A stretch of DNA of 64,000 nt. Origin: Neoscytalidium dimidiatum (taxonomy: Eukaryota > Ascomycota > Dothideomycetes > Botryosphaeriales > Botryosphaeriaceae). A model generated the notes under the pieces. It was not told the DNA's origin. It saw only the letters and a list, made by a program, of their open reading frames with translations, and made no database searches. Shown here piece by piece: positions 23,401 to 35,169 of the stretch (positions are counted from its first letter, which is position 1; each line of letters opens with the position of its first letter). The translations under genes and the position numbers were made by a program. The stretch is from positions 1,116,001-1,180,000 of the forward strand of contig CM074699.1 of assembly GCA_037367355.1 (NCBI GenBank), given 5' to 3'.

Positions 23401-26240
23401 ATTCGGCGTATTTCTAGAATTCTAGGGGTACTTTCTCTAGTCCCGTAGTATTTTCCGTTACGCGTATCTAGTTAAGGGTTCTCCAACGGCTATACCTCGT
23501 AGATCCTCTTGGATAGTCTCCTCCGAGGGCCGAGTATCGACTTCCGAGTCCGTTTTCTATCTATCTTTATAATTCGGCGTTCTTATTCTAAGCTAGGCTT
23601 AATATAGACGATATAAGCTTACTCTCCTCGTTTTTTTATGCGTAGTAGGGTATTAAGAGATATCCTCTTAGCCTCTACCGGGTGCTCTCTAGACGGCCCT
23701 AGCTCGTAGCCCTTTTAGCTCTAGCTCTCCGTCTCTAGCTCTCGGCTCTAGCTCCTTAGCTCTAGCTCTTAGCTCTAGCCCTCTAGCTCTAGCTCTTAGC
23801 TCGGGCTCTTTAGCTCTAGCTTTTTTACTTCGAGGTTCGCGAGGTATCGCTTATAGTTATCTCCGGAGAACGTTATAGTTTCTATACTCTAGCTAATATA
23901 CGGGTCGTAGGTTTTTAACTAGGGCATCCCGAGGACGATATCGTAGTTCGGGCTTATTATTACGTCTAGGTTAATTCGTTCTTTATAATCTCCGAGGGTT
24001 ATTCGTATCTAACCGGTCTCGATCCTTACCTAACCCTTACCGTATTCTATCGATAACCCGTCGAACGTACTAAGTTCGTAGGGCCGTTTCTTAGGTTAAA
24101 ATAGTAAGTCGTTCTTCCTAAGGAATTTAGGATCTACGAAATTTTCTTACGCTCTACTATCGATTATTACTAACGTAGTAGTTCCTTCGATAGTAACTAG
24201 TACTTCTAGTAGTATTTTAAGTTCTTCCTACTTACGAGATATTCCGTTCGATATTAAGTATATAATCTAGTTAAGGAACCTTCGTATTAGCCCCTTCTAG
24301 GGTCCTTAGCTAGGGGAGCTATCTAGTTTTTTAATATCTCGTAGCGTATATACTCGTCCTATTCTTCGACTAAGATCGGGGTATTCTTCTATCGAGTCTA
24401 TCGCCCTTGCTTAATCTTACGCCTCTAGTAGATTTATCCGTTACGTACCTAGTACTAGAAGATTAGTTTACCGTATTTTTTATCGGGTATCTACTATAGG
24501 GTACCGTAGTTCCGCGTAGCTATATCGTAACGATAGAGGGTATAGGCTATATCGCGTAGAGACGTAAGATCTTATTACTACTATATTCTCTAGGCCTCTC
24601 CTTTAAGCTAGGATACTACTTTATCGGCCGTTTTTAATAGCGATTTCTTCTAGGGGTGCTATACGTCGTTCTCAAAAAACCGTAAGCTAAGTTTTCCGTT
24701 CTTTATCTAGTACTATTACGATAGTAGATCTATTCTCGATTCGGGGGTCTAGTAGATTATAGGGGTATAACCGGATTTAATATTCCTTATATCTTTATAT
24801 TAGTTTAGATATTCTACGATCCGGTTAAGTATAGCCTAGTCTTACTATTACTCGATAGTTTCTACCTCGCTAGATTCCGGTATACTATCGTATAGTTCTT
24901 CGGTTTCGCTGTTTACGAGGTCTTCGTCGGCCGGAAAGTATTTTTCGATGTCTTCCTTCGTAGCCTCTTCTAATTTTCGGAGTATTATATTAAGTCGTCG
25001 TAGCTTACTAGAGTACTACTTCGTAGCGTTCTTATCGCTTTAGTAGATAGTATAATCGTCGTCGTAGTACGCTATCTAGCTTAGAGCTATATAGTTTACT
25101 ATCTTTATAGCGGCGATTTCCCGTAGCGCCTTCTATCCCTAGATAGCTGCCGCTACTTCCCGTAACTCTTTCTTCGAGTATTTATACCCTACGCTCTATT
25201 TATCTCTATATCGGATATATAGTCCTTTCTTATAGAGCTCTTTTTCTTTCTTACTCTATTCTCTTTTCTTACCCCTATTATTGCCGTTCTTCCTATTTTT
25301 ACTTTTATCCCGTCGAACTATATTATCTATTTCTATAGCGTCGCCCCCTTCTTAGGTATAACGAGGCCTAGTTTACCTTAAGATATTAGCGTTATACCCC
25401 TTCTTATCGAACTATCTCTCTATACGACGCTTGTCTATAAGTAGGACTAGCTTAATTATATCGTTAAGGGTTTCTAGTTCCTTATAGTACGTTATAGCTT
25501 CTTTAATCTTATCTCTTAGCCCTTAGTAGTAGAAGGTACGTAGCGTAAGGTCGGAGTGCCCGTCTATAAGGTATACTACGTCTTAGAACTTAGCTATATA
25601 ATTCTATACCGTTTCTTTCTACTTTAGGCTTATAAGGGTCCTAGTAGCTAGACGGTTCTTATTAACGCCGCTAAAGGCTACCTTAAGCTACTTCGTAAAG
25701 TTTCGGTAGTCGCTAAAGATTATCGAGGTTACTTCGGACTATAGATATACGAGTTTCTCCTAGTACTCCCGCTTAAAAGGTTAGAACTATTATTCCGCCG
25801 ATTCTCTAAGGTAGGTACTAGCGTATAGGACTTATTCGACGGGGCCGGCGAAGTTGCCGTATATAAAGTATATATAGTTATTTAGCTACGTAATAAAGGC
25901 TTAGGTCTTCTTTCGGTCTCCGTAGTATAGGTCTAGCTTCGGGACCTTAACCTTAGTAGCCGGTAGTAGAGCTAGTGCCTAGGTAAGCTAGATACGTAGG
26001 ATTACGTTTTCGTTTCGAAGTTCTAGGATTATATTAAGCAGCTCCTCGTTGGTCGGTATATTAGGGTATTAGTTTCCTACTATCGTACTATATTACGGCG
26101 GTTACTACGAGCCCGGGGCATTTTACGCCTCTTATGCGTGTTTACTACTAGGTACGTCCGCTATAATAGCTAATACTATTAGTACTTCTCGGGGTAAGGG
26201 AATACTTCCTATTTTCTAATTAAATCGCTTCCTTTCCTAT
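20440..26240 (-). pseudogene. Element C gag-pol remnant
   Basis: Same layout as A: gag near 25900, protease near 24180 (DSRA for DSGA), hexamer-repeat linker 23697-23822, RT with intact box at 22853-22864, RNase H near 22430, integrase core near 21500, chromodomain about 20490-20640. Stops at Trp and Gln positions throughout. Non-functional. Confidence 0.9.
23697..23822. repeat. AGCTCT hexamer repeat, element C
   Basis: Longest of the three copies, with imperfect AGCTCT/AGCTCC units in the protease-RT linker. Length differs from A and B, and nearby CpA/TpG patches and indels are concentrated here. Confidence 0.85.
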
Positions 26241-26257
26241 AAGGATAGTAGTTAAAG

Positions 26258-26954
26258 TATAATAACGGGGCCTCTACTACTAGGCTTCGGAGTTACCTAG
26301 TAGGTTCGGGTTTATCGAAGGGTTTACCTTAAAGACGAGGAAAGGGGAGCGATAATAGAATAAGAAGTTACGGGATATAAGAGTTCGATAGGCCTTATTA
26401 CCTCTAAGTTAATATAGTATCGAATTGGAACTTTAAGTTAACTACGAGGGTTAAAGTACTATCTAACGAGTATATCTATATACTATAGGAAAGCTATAGC
26501 AATCTAGGGATTATAGTATTAGATTAGAGCCTTAGATTAGAGGTTTAGATTATTTCTAATCCCGTATAGGTCCTATAGGTTTTACGTAACTCGGGCGCTA
26601 AAGCCTACTTTCGGGAATCCGACTTCTACTAGTACTAGCGGACGATATTACCGCTATACTCTTATCCTTATCGGCTTTCCTAATTCCCGCCCGTGCGGTC
26701 CTTCGTCCCCTACGGCTCTACGTTGGCCCGTGCCTCTTTTCCTAGTCGTTGCGCCCGTGGGCGTCCTTCCCGTACGGGTAGTTGTTGTTACCTGCTAGCG
26801 TTCCCGTGCGTACCGTTATCCCGTATTCCTAGTCTTCCCGTGCGGGCTTAAGAAGTGCGGCTCTGCTATACGTAGGCTTCTTAGGGCCTTGCGGCTCTTT
26901 TTCCCGTACGGGCTCGCGGCCCTCGCGGCTATAAAGCCCGTGGGGTTCGTAATA
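26258..26954 (-). repeat. Element C 5' LTR
   Basis: 697 bp from TATAATAACG to GTTCGTAATA, followed by gcctt. The 26690-26945 part holds about eight CCCGTGCGGG-like palindromes and retains more TpG than the rest. Confidence 0.88.
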
Positions 26955-26959
26955 GCCTT

Positions 26960-27092
26960 AGTATTATAACCGCGGTATTATTACTAAGTTATCGAGGTAG
27001 CTACGGACGTCTTATATCTTAGCTATATTATATTAGTAGGTCCGATTTCCTCTACAGTACTTCCTTCCTTCTACTTCTTACTATCCGTAATC
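26960..27092 (-). repeat. Element D 3' LTR, remaining part
   Basis: Aligns with 41020-41156 of D's 5' LTR (GTATTATAACCGCGG and TAGGTCCGATTTCCTC), with TpG changed to TpA. It ends near CCGTAATC; a weak purine tract (GAATGGATAG on the minus strand) adjoins it. The part equivalent to 40754-41009 is missing, because B now abuts the LTR interior. Confidence 0.8.
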
Positions 27093-27179
27093 TATCCATT
27101 CTGATGCCCGAAAAGCTTTTATAAGATAGTCTTTCTACTATTTTCTTTATTTCCTTAGTCGCGTACGATATCGTTAGCG

Positions 27180-27960
27180 CGGACCCTTCGCCGTCGTAAT
27201 TAGGCTTAACGTATTTAATCTTAGAGGCGCCTTACTAATATTCCCTATAGACGCTATATAAAGCGTAGGGAGTTAAGTTATATTCTTATAGATTTTTATT
27301 CGGTATATACTTATTATACCTTAGTAGGTCGTACTTCCTACGACGTAATAGCGAGTCCTCTAGATACTAAATATAAGTTATTTCTATAACGTCTTAATAG
27401 GTTATTAACTAGTCTTCTAGTTCGTCGTCTAGATAGGGCTTATAAAGACTTACTTCGCCGCCTTAAAGCGGCTAAAGATTAGGTAGCTACTAAAGAGGCT
27501 AGGGCTAACGCTACTATAAAGGCTACTAATCGAGCTACTAAGGCTATAGCTACGGCGGCGCGTAAGGCGTAGGCGGCCGCTCGTCGTTTTTAGAACGTCT
27601 AGCGGAAGGAGCGTTAATTACGTCGGTTATTACGCTATATAGAGCGTCGGAATACTTCTTTATTTACCCGGGAAATAGCTATCTTAGAAGAGGAGGAACG
27701 ACTAGAGCGGGAGACTATAGCTCGAGAGGAGCGGAAGCCTTAGGATATTCCCGCGGATTTAGATAATAAGACTAGCTTATTACGTTAGTCTATCGGGTCT
27801 CCGGGCGGTAGGCGCGTACTCGAGCACGGTAGCGTATCTAAGGAGTCTCTTAATCGTTATCGAGTAGCCTTAACCCCGCCTACCGAGTTCGCGTTATAAA
27901 AGGATACTCTAGATTTAGGCGGTTAGAGTTTCGTCGGTAGTATTTCTAGATAAGTTCCTC
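27180..27960 (+). pseudogene. Element D antisense frame: cysteine cluster plus charged helix
   Basis: Reads on the plus strand opposite D's gag-pol, between chromodomain and 3' LTR. From 27297 the frame gives Y-x2-Y-x2-Y-x7-Y-x10-Y, the same spacing as the Cys-to-Tyr cluster in A, B and C, and again includes a GR before the fourth position. An Arg/Lys/Ala/Glu-rich helix-prone stretch follows (RLKAAKD, then ILEEEERLERE), with stops at Gln-type codons. The downstream end is not defined. Independent occurrence in a second element family is the best evidence that the frame mattered. Confidence 0.6.
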
Positions 27961-30900
27961 GTAGTTAAGGTAAGAGATTAGTTTCTATAAGGGTTCCTAC
28001 GGGTTCCTGGCGGGATCTACTCCTTCCTATTTAATAAGGTACTTAAATTAACCGTCGATCTAGTCTCTATCTAGGATTTTCTCTACGTTCTATTCTTTAT
28101 CTACGTTATCGGGGTATATTTTAAGTTCTAGATTAGGTTTAGCGTTACTATACGCGGGTTTAAGTAACGAGATATAGAAAACTAGGTATATTTCTACTTA
28201 TTCTAGCAATTTAAGTTTAAAGAAAATAGGTAAAAGTTTTTTCTTAATTTAGTAGGATCCGATTTTCTTATAGTCTAATTTGTCGTTCGATCGTATTATT
28301 TTAATATTTTTTCTAAGAAGCTAGACTTTATCCTCTTCTTTTAGGGGCGGCGACGCCTAGCGCCGTCTATCGTAGTATATAGCTATTCGGTATACGGTAA
28401 ATTTAATATCTCGGGCTAGTTCTTAGTATAGCTCGTGTAACTAGTCTACTCTAAGTATAGCTTTTTAGGCGAGTACTTCGTAGATCTAGGGTTCTCCGAA
28501 GGCGGTAGAGTTAAATCCGTAGTTAGCGTAGAAAGGCGTAGTTTATATAGCTTCCGTTAATATACTATTATACGCGTATTAGGCTAGTAGTAGAAGTTCG
28601 ACCTAGTTATTTTATCTATAATTTAGATAGAATCTTAGGTACTATTCTAGCGTTTAGTTAGTTCGTTCCGTTTATCTATTAGTTTACGGGTATACCGTTA
28701 TTAATATCTTATATTTAGTTCCTAACTTATAGACTAAGGTTTATTAGAACTTAGCTCTAAATTATAGGTCTCGGTCTATAATTAGTTTCTTAGGCATCCC
28801 GTAGTAGGCGAAGATATATCTAAGAAAGAGGTAGGCGTAGCCTTCTACTCCGATTTTTTTATTATAAGGGATAAAGTATGCCTATTTTATTAAACGGTCG
28901 ATAATAACTAGAATAGCGTTATATCGCGCTTTAGTTATAGGGTCTATTAAATTTAGTAAGTCGGTAATAAAATCTATTATAATCGATTTCTAGGGTTTAG
29001 TTAGTATTATAATAAGCTATAGTTATCCGTATAGTATATATTATGCTACCTTATTTTTTACGTATTCGTTATATTCCTAGATGACTTTCTTTACTACTTT
29101 CCTTATTTAGGGAAAGTAGAAGTATCTTATAAGCCGTTCTAAGGTTCTTATTATTCCTAGGTATTCGTAAACTATAGACTCGTAGTATTTCTTTATTAGC
29201 CATTTACGTAGAGGTATAGGTACGTAGATTTTTCCGCGGAATAGTATATTACCTCTATAGTCTTAGACTAGGTCGGGGTCGTTATATTCGGGGGTGCTTA
29301 TTCGTTAAAGTAGTTCTTAGAATAGCGGATTATTATTATATTTTCCTTAGATAATTTATTTCTAAGTAGCGGTATTATCTTCTTTCTCGTCTACTACCTC
29401 TTTTATAGTTTCTCTAAGTATTAGTATAGATTCCTCGTCCTATAGTTTCTCTTCGTTCTCCGGCTCCTACTCTAGTATTAGGTTTCGTAGAGGTTCGTTA
29501 TCGTCGATAGGGCTCCCTAGCCTTATAATAGGTGCTAGTATTCGTTCTTTCTAGAATACGTCGGATTCTTTAATAATTCGGGGGCGGTTAGGGCCTAACG
29601 TACCGTCGTTATTTTATCGTAGTACTACTAGTAATAGTTCTAGCTTTCCTTCTACGTAGTTAGCTCTACGGCTAAGTACGTCGGCCTTACCGTTTTTACT
29701 TTCCTTACGATAGTAGATCTTAAAGTAGAAGGGGGCGAGTTATTCTACCTATCGTACTTATCTTCTATTTAATACCTTAGTAGTTATAAAGTATCCTAGG
29801 TTTTTATAATCTAAGTATACCGTAATTTTATAGTTAGCTCCCTTAAGGTAGTATCGCTATTCCTTAAACGCTATAACGATCGTAAGTAGTTCTTTATCGT
29901 ATATCTCGTAATTAAGCTCTACGGATAATATTTTACGAGAGTAATACGTAATAGGGTATAATCTTCCCTCGTCGTCTAGCTAGCTAAGGGTAGCGCTAAT
30001 AGTATAGTCGGATACGTTAGTTTCGAGGTAGAGTAGCCTATTAGAGTCGAATATAAGGAGTACTAGCGCTTCTACGAAGGCCCTTTTAAGTTAATTAAAC
30101 GCCTCTTATTAGGGTACTTCCTAGGTAAAAGGGGTATTTTTTCGGGTAAGTCGGATTAGAGGTTCGGCTACGTATAAGTATCGTTTAATAAATCGTCGGT
30201 AGAAGTTAGTAAACCCTAAAAAGACTTATACTTCTTTAACGTTCTTTAGTTCTAGCTACTTTAGGATGTCTTCTATCTTTTTTAGGTCTATAACTACTTT
30301 TCCTAGTTCGATAATAAAGCCTAGGAATTCTACTTTTTAGGTATAGAAGGTATATTTTTCTAGTTTAACGAAGAGGTTATATTCGAGTAGTTTCTAGAGG
30401 ACTTTAGATATATATTCCTTATATTCCTTAAGGGTTTCTAAGTATATTAGAATATCGTCGAGGTAGGCTATATAGAATCGGTCTAGATATTCTCGTAGAA
30501 CGTAGTTAATAAGGGCTTAGAATATAGCGGGGGCGTTAGTAAGTCCGAAAGATATTACTAAGTACTCGTATAAACCGTATCGAGTTCTAAATATAGTTTT
30601 CTATTTATATCCTTTCTTAATTCGGATAAGGTAGTACCTATCCCGTAGGTCTAACTTAGTAAAGAATCGTGCCCCGGAGAGGCGATCTCTTAGTTTATCG
30701 ATACGGGGTAGAGGATAGCGGTCTTTAATAGTAATATCGTTTAGGGATCTATAATCTATATAGAGGCGTAACTTACCTCCGGGCTTTAGTACGAAGAGAA
30801 TAGGGAATCCTATTAAGAATTAAGAGGGTTAGATATATTCCTTCTTTAGTAGTAAGTCTAAGTATTCCCTTATTACTTATAACTTCTTTTCTAATATTAG

Positions 30901-32900
30901 ATATAGAGGTCTAAATCGGGGTTTAGTACCTAGTTTTAAGTTAATCTCGTAGTCCTATAGTCTATATTCCGGTAGTACGTCTTCGATTTTTTCTTTAAAA
31001 ATTTCCTTAAATCGGTAGTATTCCTTAGAAACGCTATTAAGGTACTATTCGTATATCCTAGTAGGATTATCTCCTCCTACGAATATCGAGTAGTCTAATT
31101 TTTCTCGTCTAGTAGTACTAATCTATCGGGTTCTTTCTTTATTTATAGTAGTAGGGCGATACTATATTATTCTAATTACTTACTTCTTTTTTCGGGTCCT
31201 TTCTAGCGTAGCTTTCGAAATTAGACTTACGTAGGTAATCGGTTCGGCTATAGTACGTAGTTTCTATTCTAGTTTCTAGTTTTATTCTCTAGACTTAAGA
31301 GTAATTCCTCTATTATTCTAATCGTATTATATTTTCTATTTCTTCTACTAAGGGATACCGAGAATAATATTATACTTAGGGATCTTAGTAACGTCTAGGT
31401 AGATACGTTCTCTATAGTTTTTATATTTAAGAATTAGTTTCGGAGTTTCGATAATTACCTTTCTATCTCTAAAGAAGCTAGAGAATCTATTAACGGTTCT
31501 TAGCTAATATAGTTAATCCTTTTCTCTAGGTTTTAGGTTAGCTTTTTCTACAAATCGGTTTAAGACGTAGTTTCCTTATAATACGGAGTCGATAAGGGTA
31601 AGCGCTCGGCGTCTATTAATTCTTATCTCGATAACCTAGTAGTTCCCGTATTCTACGGACTCCCCCTCGCTTTCTAGTAGGTGCCCTATAGTTTTTCCGG
31701 TCGATACTACTATAGTTCTATAGGGTAGAAGGCTCGCCTACTATAGCCCTAGTTTAGTAGGCGTTTCTAATTTTTTAGATAGTACCCGCTAATATTCTTA
31801 GCCTCCTAATAAATAGGGTAGGCCTCGATACTATAAGTAGACTAGTAGAGGGTATTATAGTCGGGGGCCTTAGGCCGTCTTTTAGTAGCTAAGATAGTTT
31901 TCTTATCGTTAGTCCGCTAGTTGCTAGTTCGTTTATCTAGATAGTTTCTACTAATATATTCGTACTTTCTATAGTAGAAGTAAAGACCCTTTTCGCGTCG
32001 CCGCTATTCTTCCTTCGATACTAGCCGCGGGTTTCGTTATTAGTTAGTATCTAAGTCTATAGAGTCCCCTAGAGATAGGTTATTTTAGAGTTACGAGGTA
32101 TTAGCCGAGTATTAGATTTAGCCTATTTCTTATCTAAAATTAAATAGTTATTAGTCGACTTAGATAGCCGTATTAATAGTCTCGCTAAGGTCCTTAGATA
32201 ATCTAGTACGGGCAAATTCGGCCTTTATATTATGCTTTAAGCCCTTATAGAAGATATATTTAAGAGATTAGTCGTTCTAATTAAGGTAGGAGGCAAGTAT
32301 ACGGAATTCTATAATATATTCCGAGACTAATCGGGTTTATCGGAGATCCTAGATTTAAAGGACGGCCTCCTACTCCTCGTTCTTACTACTAAAGGCTTGT
32401 CTAATTACGTTAGCGAAGCGATTATAGTTAGCGAATAGGCTACTAGTTTCCGTATATAGAATAGCCGAGCGGAAGTTCTTTTAATAGGGTTCGAACTACC
32501 GTACTACGTTATCTCGGAGGTAGATTCCTATAAAGCGGACCCTTTCCTCGTCGTCCTTAAATAATACTTTATAAAATTTAAAGTAATTCTCTAGTTAGGC
32601 TAGAAAGTCGTTAAGCTTACGCCGATCCCTATTATAGGTATCGGGGGTCTTAATCTTTAGTTTAGTATTATAGGGGGTCGATTCTAATATCGCGGAGGTA
32701 GCTAGAATAAAAGGCCGTATAGTACGGTTAATAGTAAAGGCTTATCCTCGAATAAAGTACTCTAGAAGGACTTAGCCGTAGTTATTACTAGCGTTCTCTA
32801 GTACTCTAGGTCCGTTAATTACTCGGCTTAAAGAGGCTATACCCGAGAAATAGGCTTTCGAAATAAGTAGTCTTATATTAAGGGCTAGGTTTCTAGGAAT
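27940..32900 (-). pseudogene. Element D gag-pol remnant
   Basis: Gag capsid frame near 32650-32480 (DTYNRDRRKLNDFLA, ending in FEP). RT box YLDD intact at 30454-30465, RNase H near 30000, integrase about 29300-28300. The chromodomain near 28070 reads VEKILDRD and YLIK-stop-EG with Trp-type stops. Heavy RIP; no open frame. Confidence 0.87.
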
Positions 32901-32936
32901 TAAGAAACGGATTAACTAAAGTTAATTATAAGGACT

Positions 32937-33153
32937 AGATATAAATAGGGAGTTTAAGGATAGTATAAGAGGGTCTCTATTAGGTAATAGACGAATTCTT
33001 AGGAGATTCGAGGAGCCCGTTAGGCGGGACTTATATATAGGCGAGCGGTAAGCGAGGTTACGTAACCCGTATAGGCCGCGCTAGAACTTCGTATAGGAGC
33101 CGATAGCTCCTCGTATATAAGTAGTAGGGAGTCCTATATTTAAAGTCCTTATA
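32937..33153 (-). repeat. Element E 3' LTR
   Basis: 217 bp, highly similar to 40439-40665, bounded by the inverted ends TATAAGGAC/GTCCTTATA and by ttaat on the left. Confidence 0.92.
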
Positions 33154-33172
33154 CTACTCCCCCCTTTTAGGG
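33154..33172 (-). other. Element E polypurine tract
   Basis: On the minus strand CCTAAAAGGGGGGAGTAG abuts the 3' LTR. Confidence 0.75.
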
Positions 33173-35160
33173 AGGCGTCTTCGACTTCGAAAGGTAAAAA
33201 ACTTACTAGCTCTAGATGCTATTTATAGCATTAAAACCTCCGTTAGGAGGGAAAAAGATATATACTAGAGGCGGTAAGAAAACCTCGGGTTAGAAAAGAT
33301 AGAGTTAATACTACTAAAGATACCTAGAGTATCTATAACGGCCTCGTATACTTTTCGTATAGGGCTCGCGTCCGTATCGCGGAGAGTTTATAGGCTGTAA
33401 CTAGCTTTTTATTATAGGTAGTATAACTAATTCTTAAGCTATAGTACCTTTTAAGTTATAAGGCGTATCCGTCTAGCGTAGTCCTCGCGCTAATGCGGAT
33501 ACGCTTCGGGGCCTTATTAGCTAGTAAGCTAGCTTTATCTTAAAGAGAATAGGGCCGTACTTATACGGACTTACTTATTATACGTATAGTATACGTAGCG
33601 GTTAGTAGGTTATAGTAGGCTATTATCGATAGTAGCTAGCTTTCGCTAGTAGCGGCTATCTACTATCTACGAGAGCTAATTTACTTATTATAACTTATAC
33701 GAATAGAGATATTAACTACGTATACGCTTCTACTAGCGGCTAAGGATTACGCGTTATAGGTCTTTCTTTATTAAGCTATTCTTTACGTACGAGTTACGTA
33801 CGTGCCTACTACGTATAGTAGTCGGTATCGGTATATTAGGAGGATATATATATAGTTCTTCTACTCTATATTCTCCTCTCCTCTATAACTACCGTCCTTA
33901 CCTACCTTTATAGCTTTCTTAGACTTCTTTAGCTCTTTTCTTAGCCTTTAACCTCTTTAATATATCTACTTCCTCCCCTCTTAATACTTTAGTATCGATA
34001 CGCTATATCGTTACCGCTCGCGAGCTGCCTACTTACCTCGAAGCTTAGCCTAAACTCGTTAAGGTATTTTATAAGCGCTGTCTCTTTTACTAGTGCGATA
34101 TTAAGAAGACCGTCGAAGAATATAAGGAGGCTATTAAGGCCGGCTATACCCGCTTAACGCTAGAAGCTAAGTATACGCGCTATTTCTTAGCGAAGTATCC
34201 TTACTCCCTCGTAAGTTATTTACTTACTTTACCTTATATTACGTAAGGAATACGAGAAGTATACGTTTTAGTTACTAATAGTAGCGTTTTTTTAGCCTCC
34301 GCCCTAGTATCGTTATACTTATAATATTCTAAGTACTCTACGCGCCCGCGCTCTCGATTATCGCCGGCGTAATAAGGACGACGCTAACGAGCTATTAGGC
34401 CGCGTTAGTACGTACGCTATAAAGTACCTCGCGAGCCGTAAGGCTTATAATAAACGCTTAGCTTCTATAAAGAAGTCTAAGGGCGGCGAGCTCTAATACG
34501 CCTATAATTGCCACGCCTCTAATAATAAGAATATAGAGCGCTACTTAGTAAGAGTTCTCGTTCTATATAGTACTCGTATAGCTTACGTAGGTATAGGCTA
34601 GACTAGAAGATACGGGCTTAATATTATCTAAGAATGTTATTATAGATCGGAAGAAGAAGAACGCGTTCGTATAGCTCTAAGATACCTTCTAAGAGCCTAT
34701 AGATACTAATCCGGCTCGTGATAAGTCGCTAGACGAGTATAAGGGCTAGCGTAAGATACGTATATACTAGTTTAGTAGAGTAGCGAAGTAGGCGGATAGG
34801 TCTAGAGTTTAGAATTCTTTATTTTTATTTTTTTTTTTAATACTATTTAGCCTTCGGATAGTATGCGTTTTATATACTCTATTAATACGAATATTATTAC
34901 TTACGATTACTAATAACGGAGGCTTATAAGACTAAGTATAGAAGCTATATTTATATTGATTATAGCCGTAGCGTACGGTACTTTCCCGGTATTATCTACT
35001 ACCGGACTCCTATAGATTCTATAAGGCTATAAAGCCTACTTTACCTTATTCTTAGCCTCGAGTTTTTCCCCTACCCTTCTTACGGGCTAGCCCTTATATA
35101 TGCCCTACTTTACTTCGTATACGTATACGTTTCGCACCCGGGGGCCGCGTCCCGCGCGGG
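33173..35160. other. Element E 3' extension
   Basis: About 2 kb between chromodomain and polypurine tract, much longer than the 0.7-0.8 kb in A-D. Apart from the antisense frame at 33980-34500 and a weaker possible continuation to about 34760, I see only RIP-mutated unique sequence with a T-rich tract at 34818-34840. Confidence 0.6.
33980..34500 (+). pseudogene. Element E antisense frame, different from the A-D type
   Basis: On the strand opposite E's gag-pol in its 2-kb 3' tail. A frame from about 33992 runs through SIRYIVTARELPTYLEA and AIKAGYTRLTLEAKYTRYF with only two stops, both of the Gln/Trp type. It reaches GTAAGT at 34212 and a possible acceptor about 40 bases later, then continues as LDYRRRNKDDANELLGRV and ends GGEL-stop near 34497. 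Sustained low stop density in RIP-damaged DNA implies former coding. It resembles nothing I recognise. Confidence 0.45.
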
Positions 35161-35169
35161 TATTTCTAA

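Larger units (their letters stand above)
19020..26954 (-). mobile_element. Element C: complete minus-strand chromovirus nested in element D's LTR
   Basis: LTRs at 19020-19653 (3') and 26258-26954 (5') flank an internal region nearly colinear with A at an offset of about 15,450 bases. The 5-bp duplication gcctt is at 19015-19019 and 26955-26959. Removing C joins ATTAGGCCTT to AGTATTATAACC, the sequence found uninterrupted at 41010-41030. The left 1.3 kb is clearly less RIP-mutated than the rest. Confidence 0.93.
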
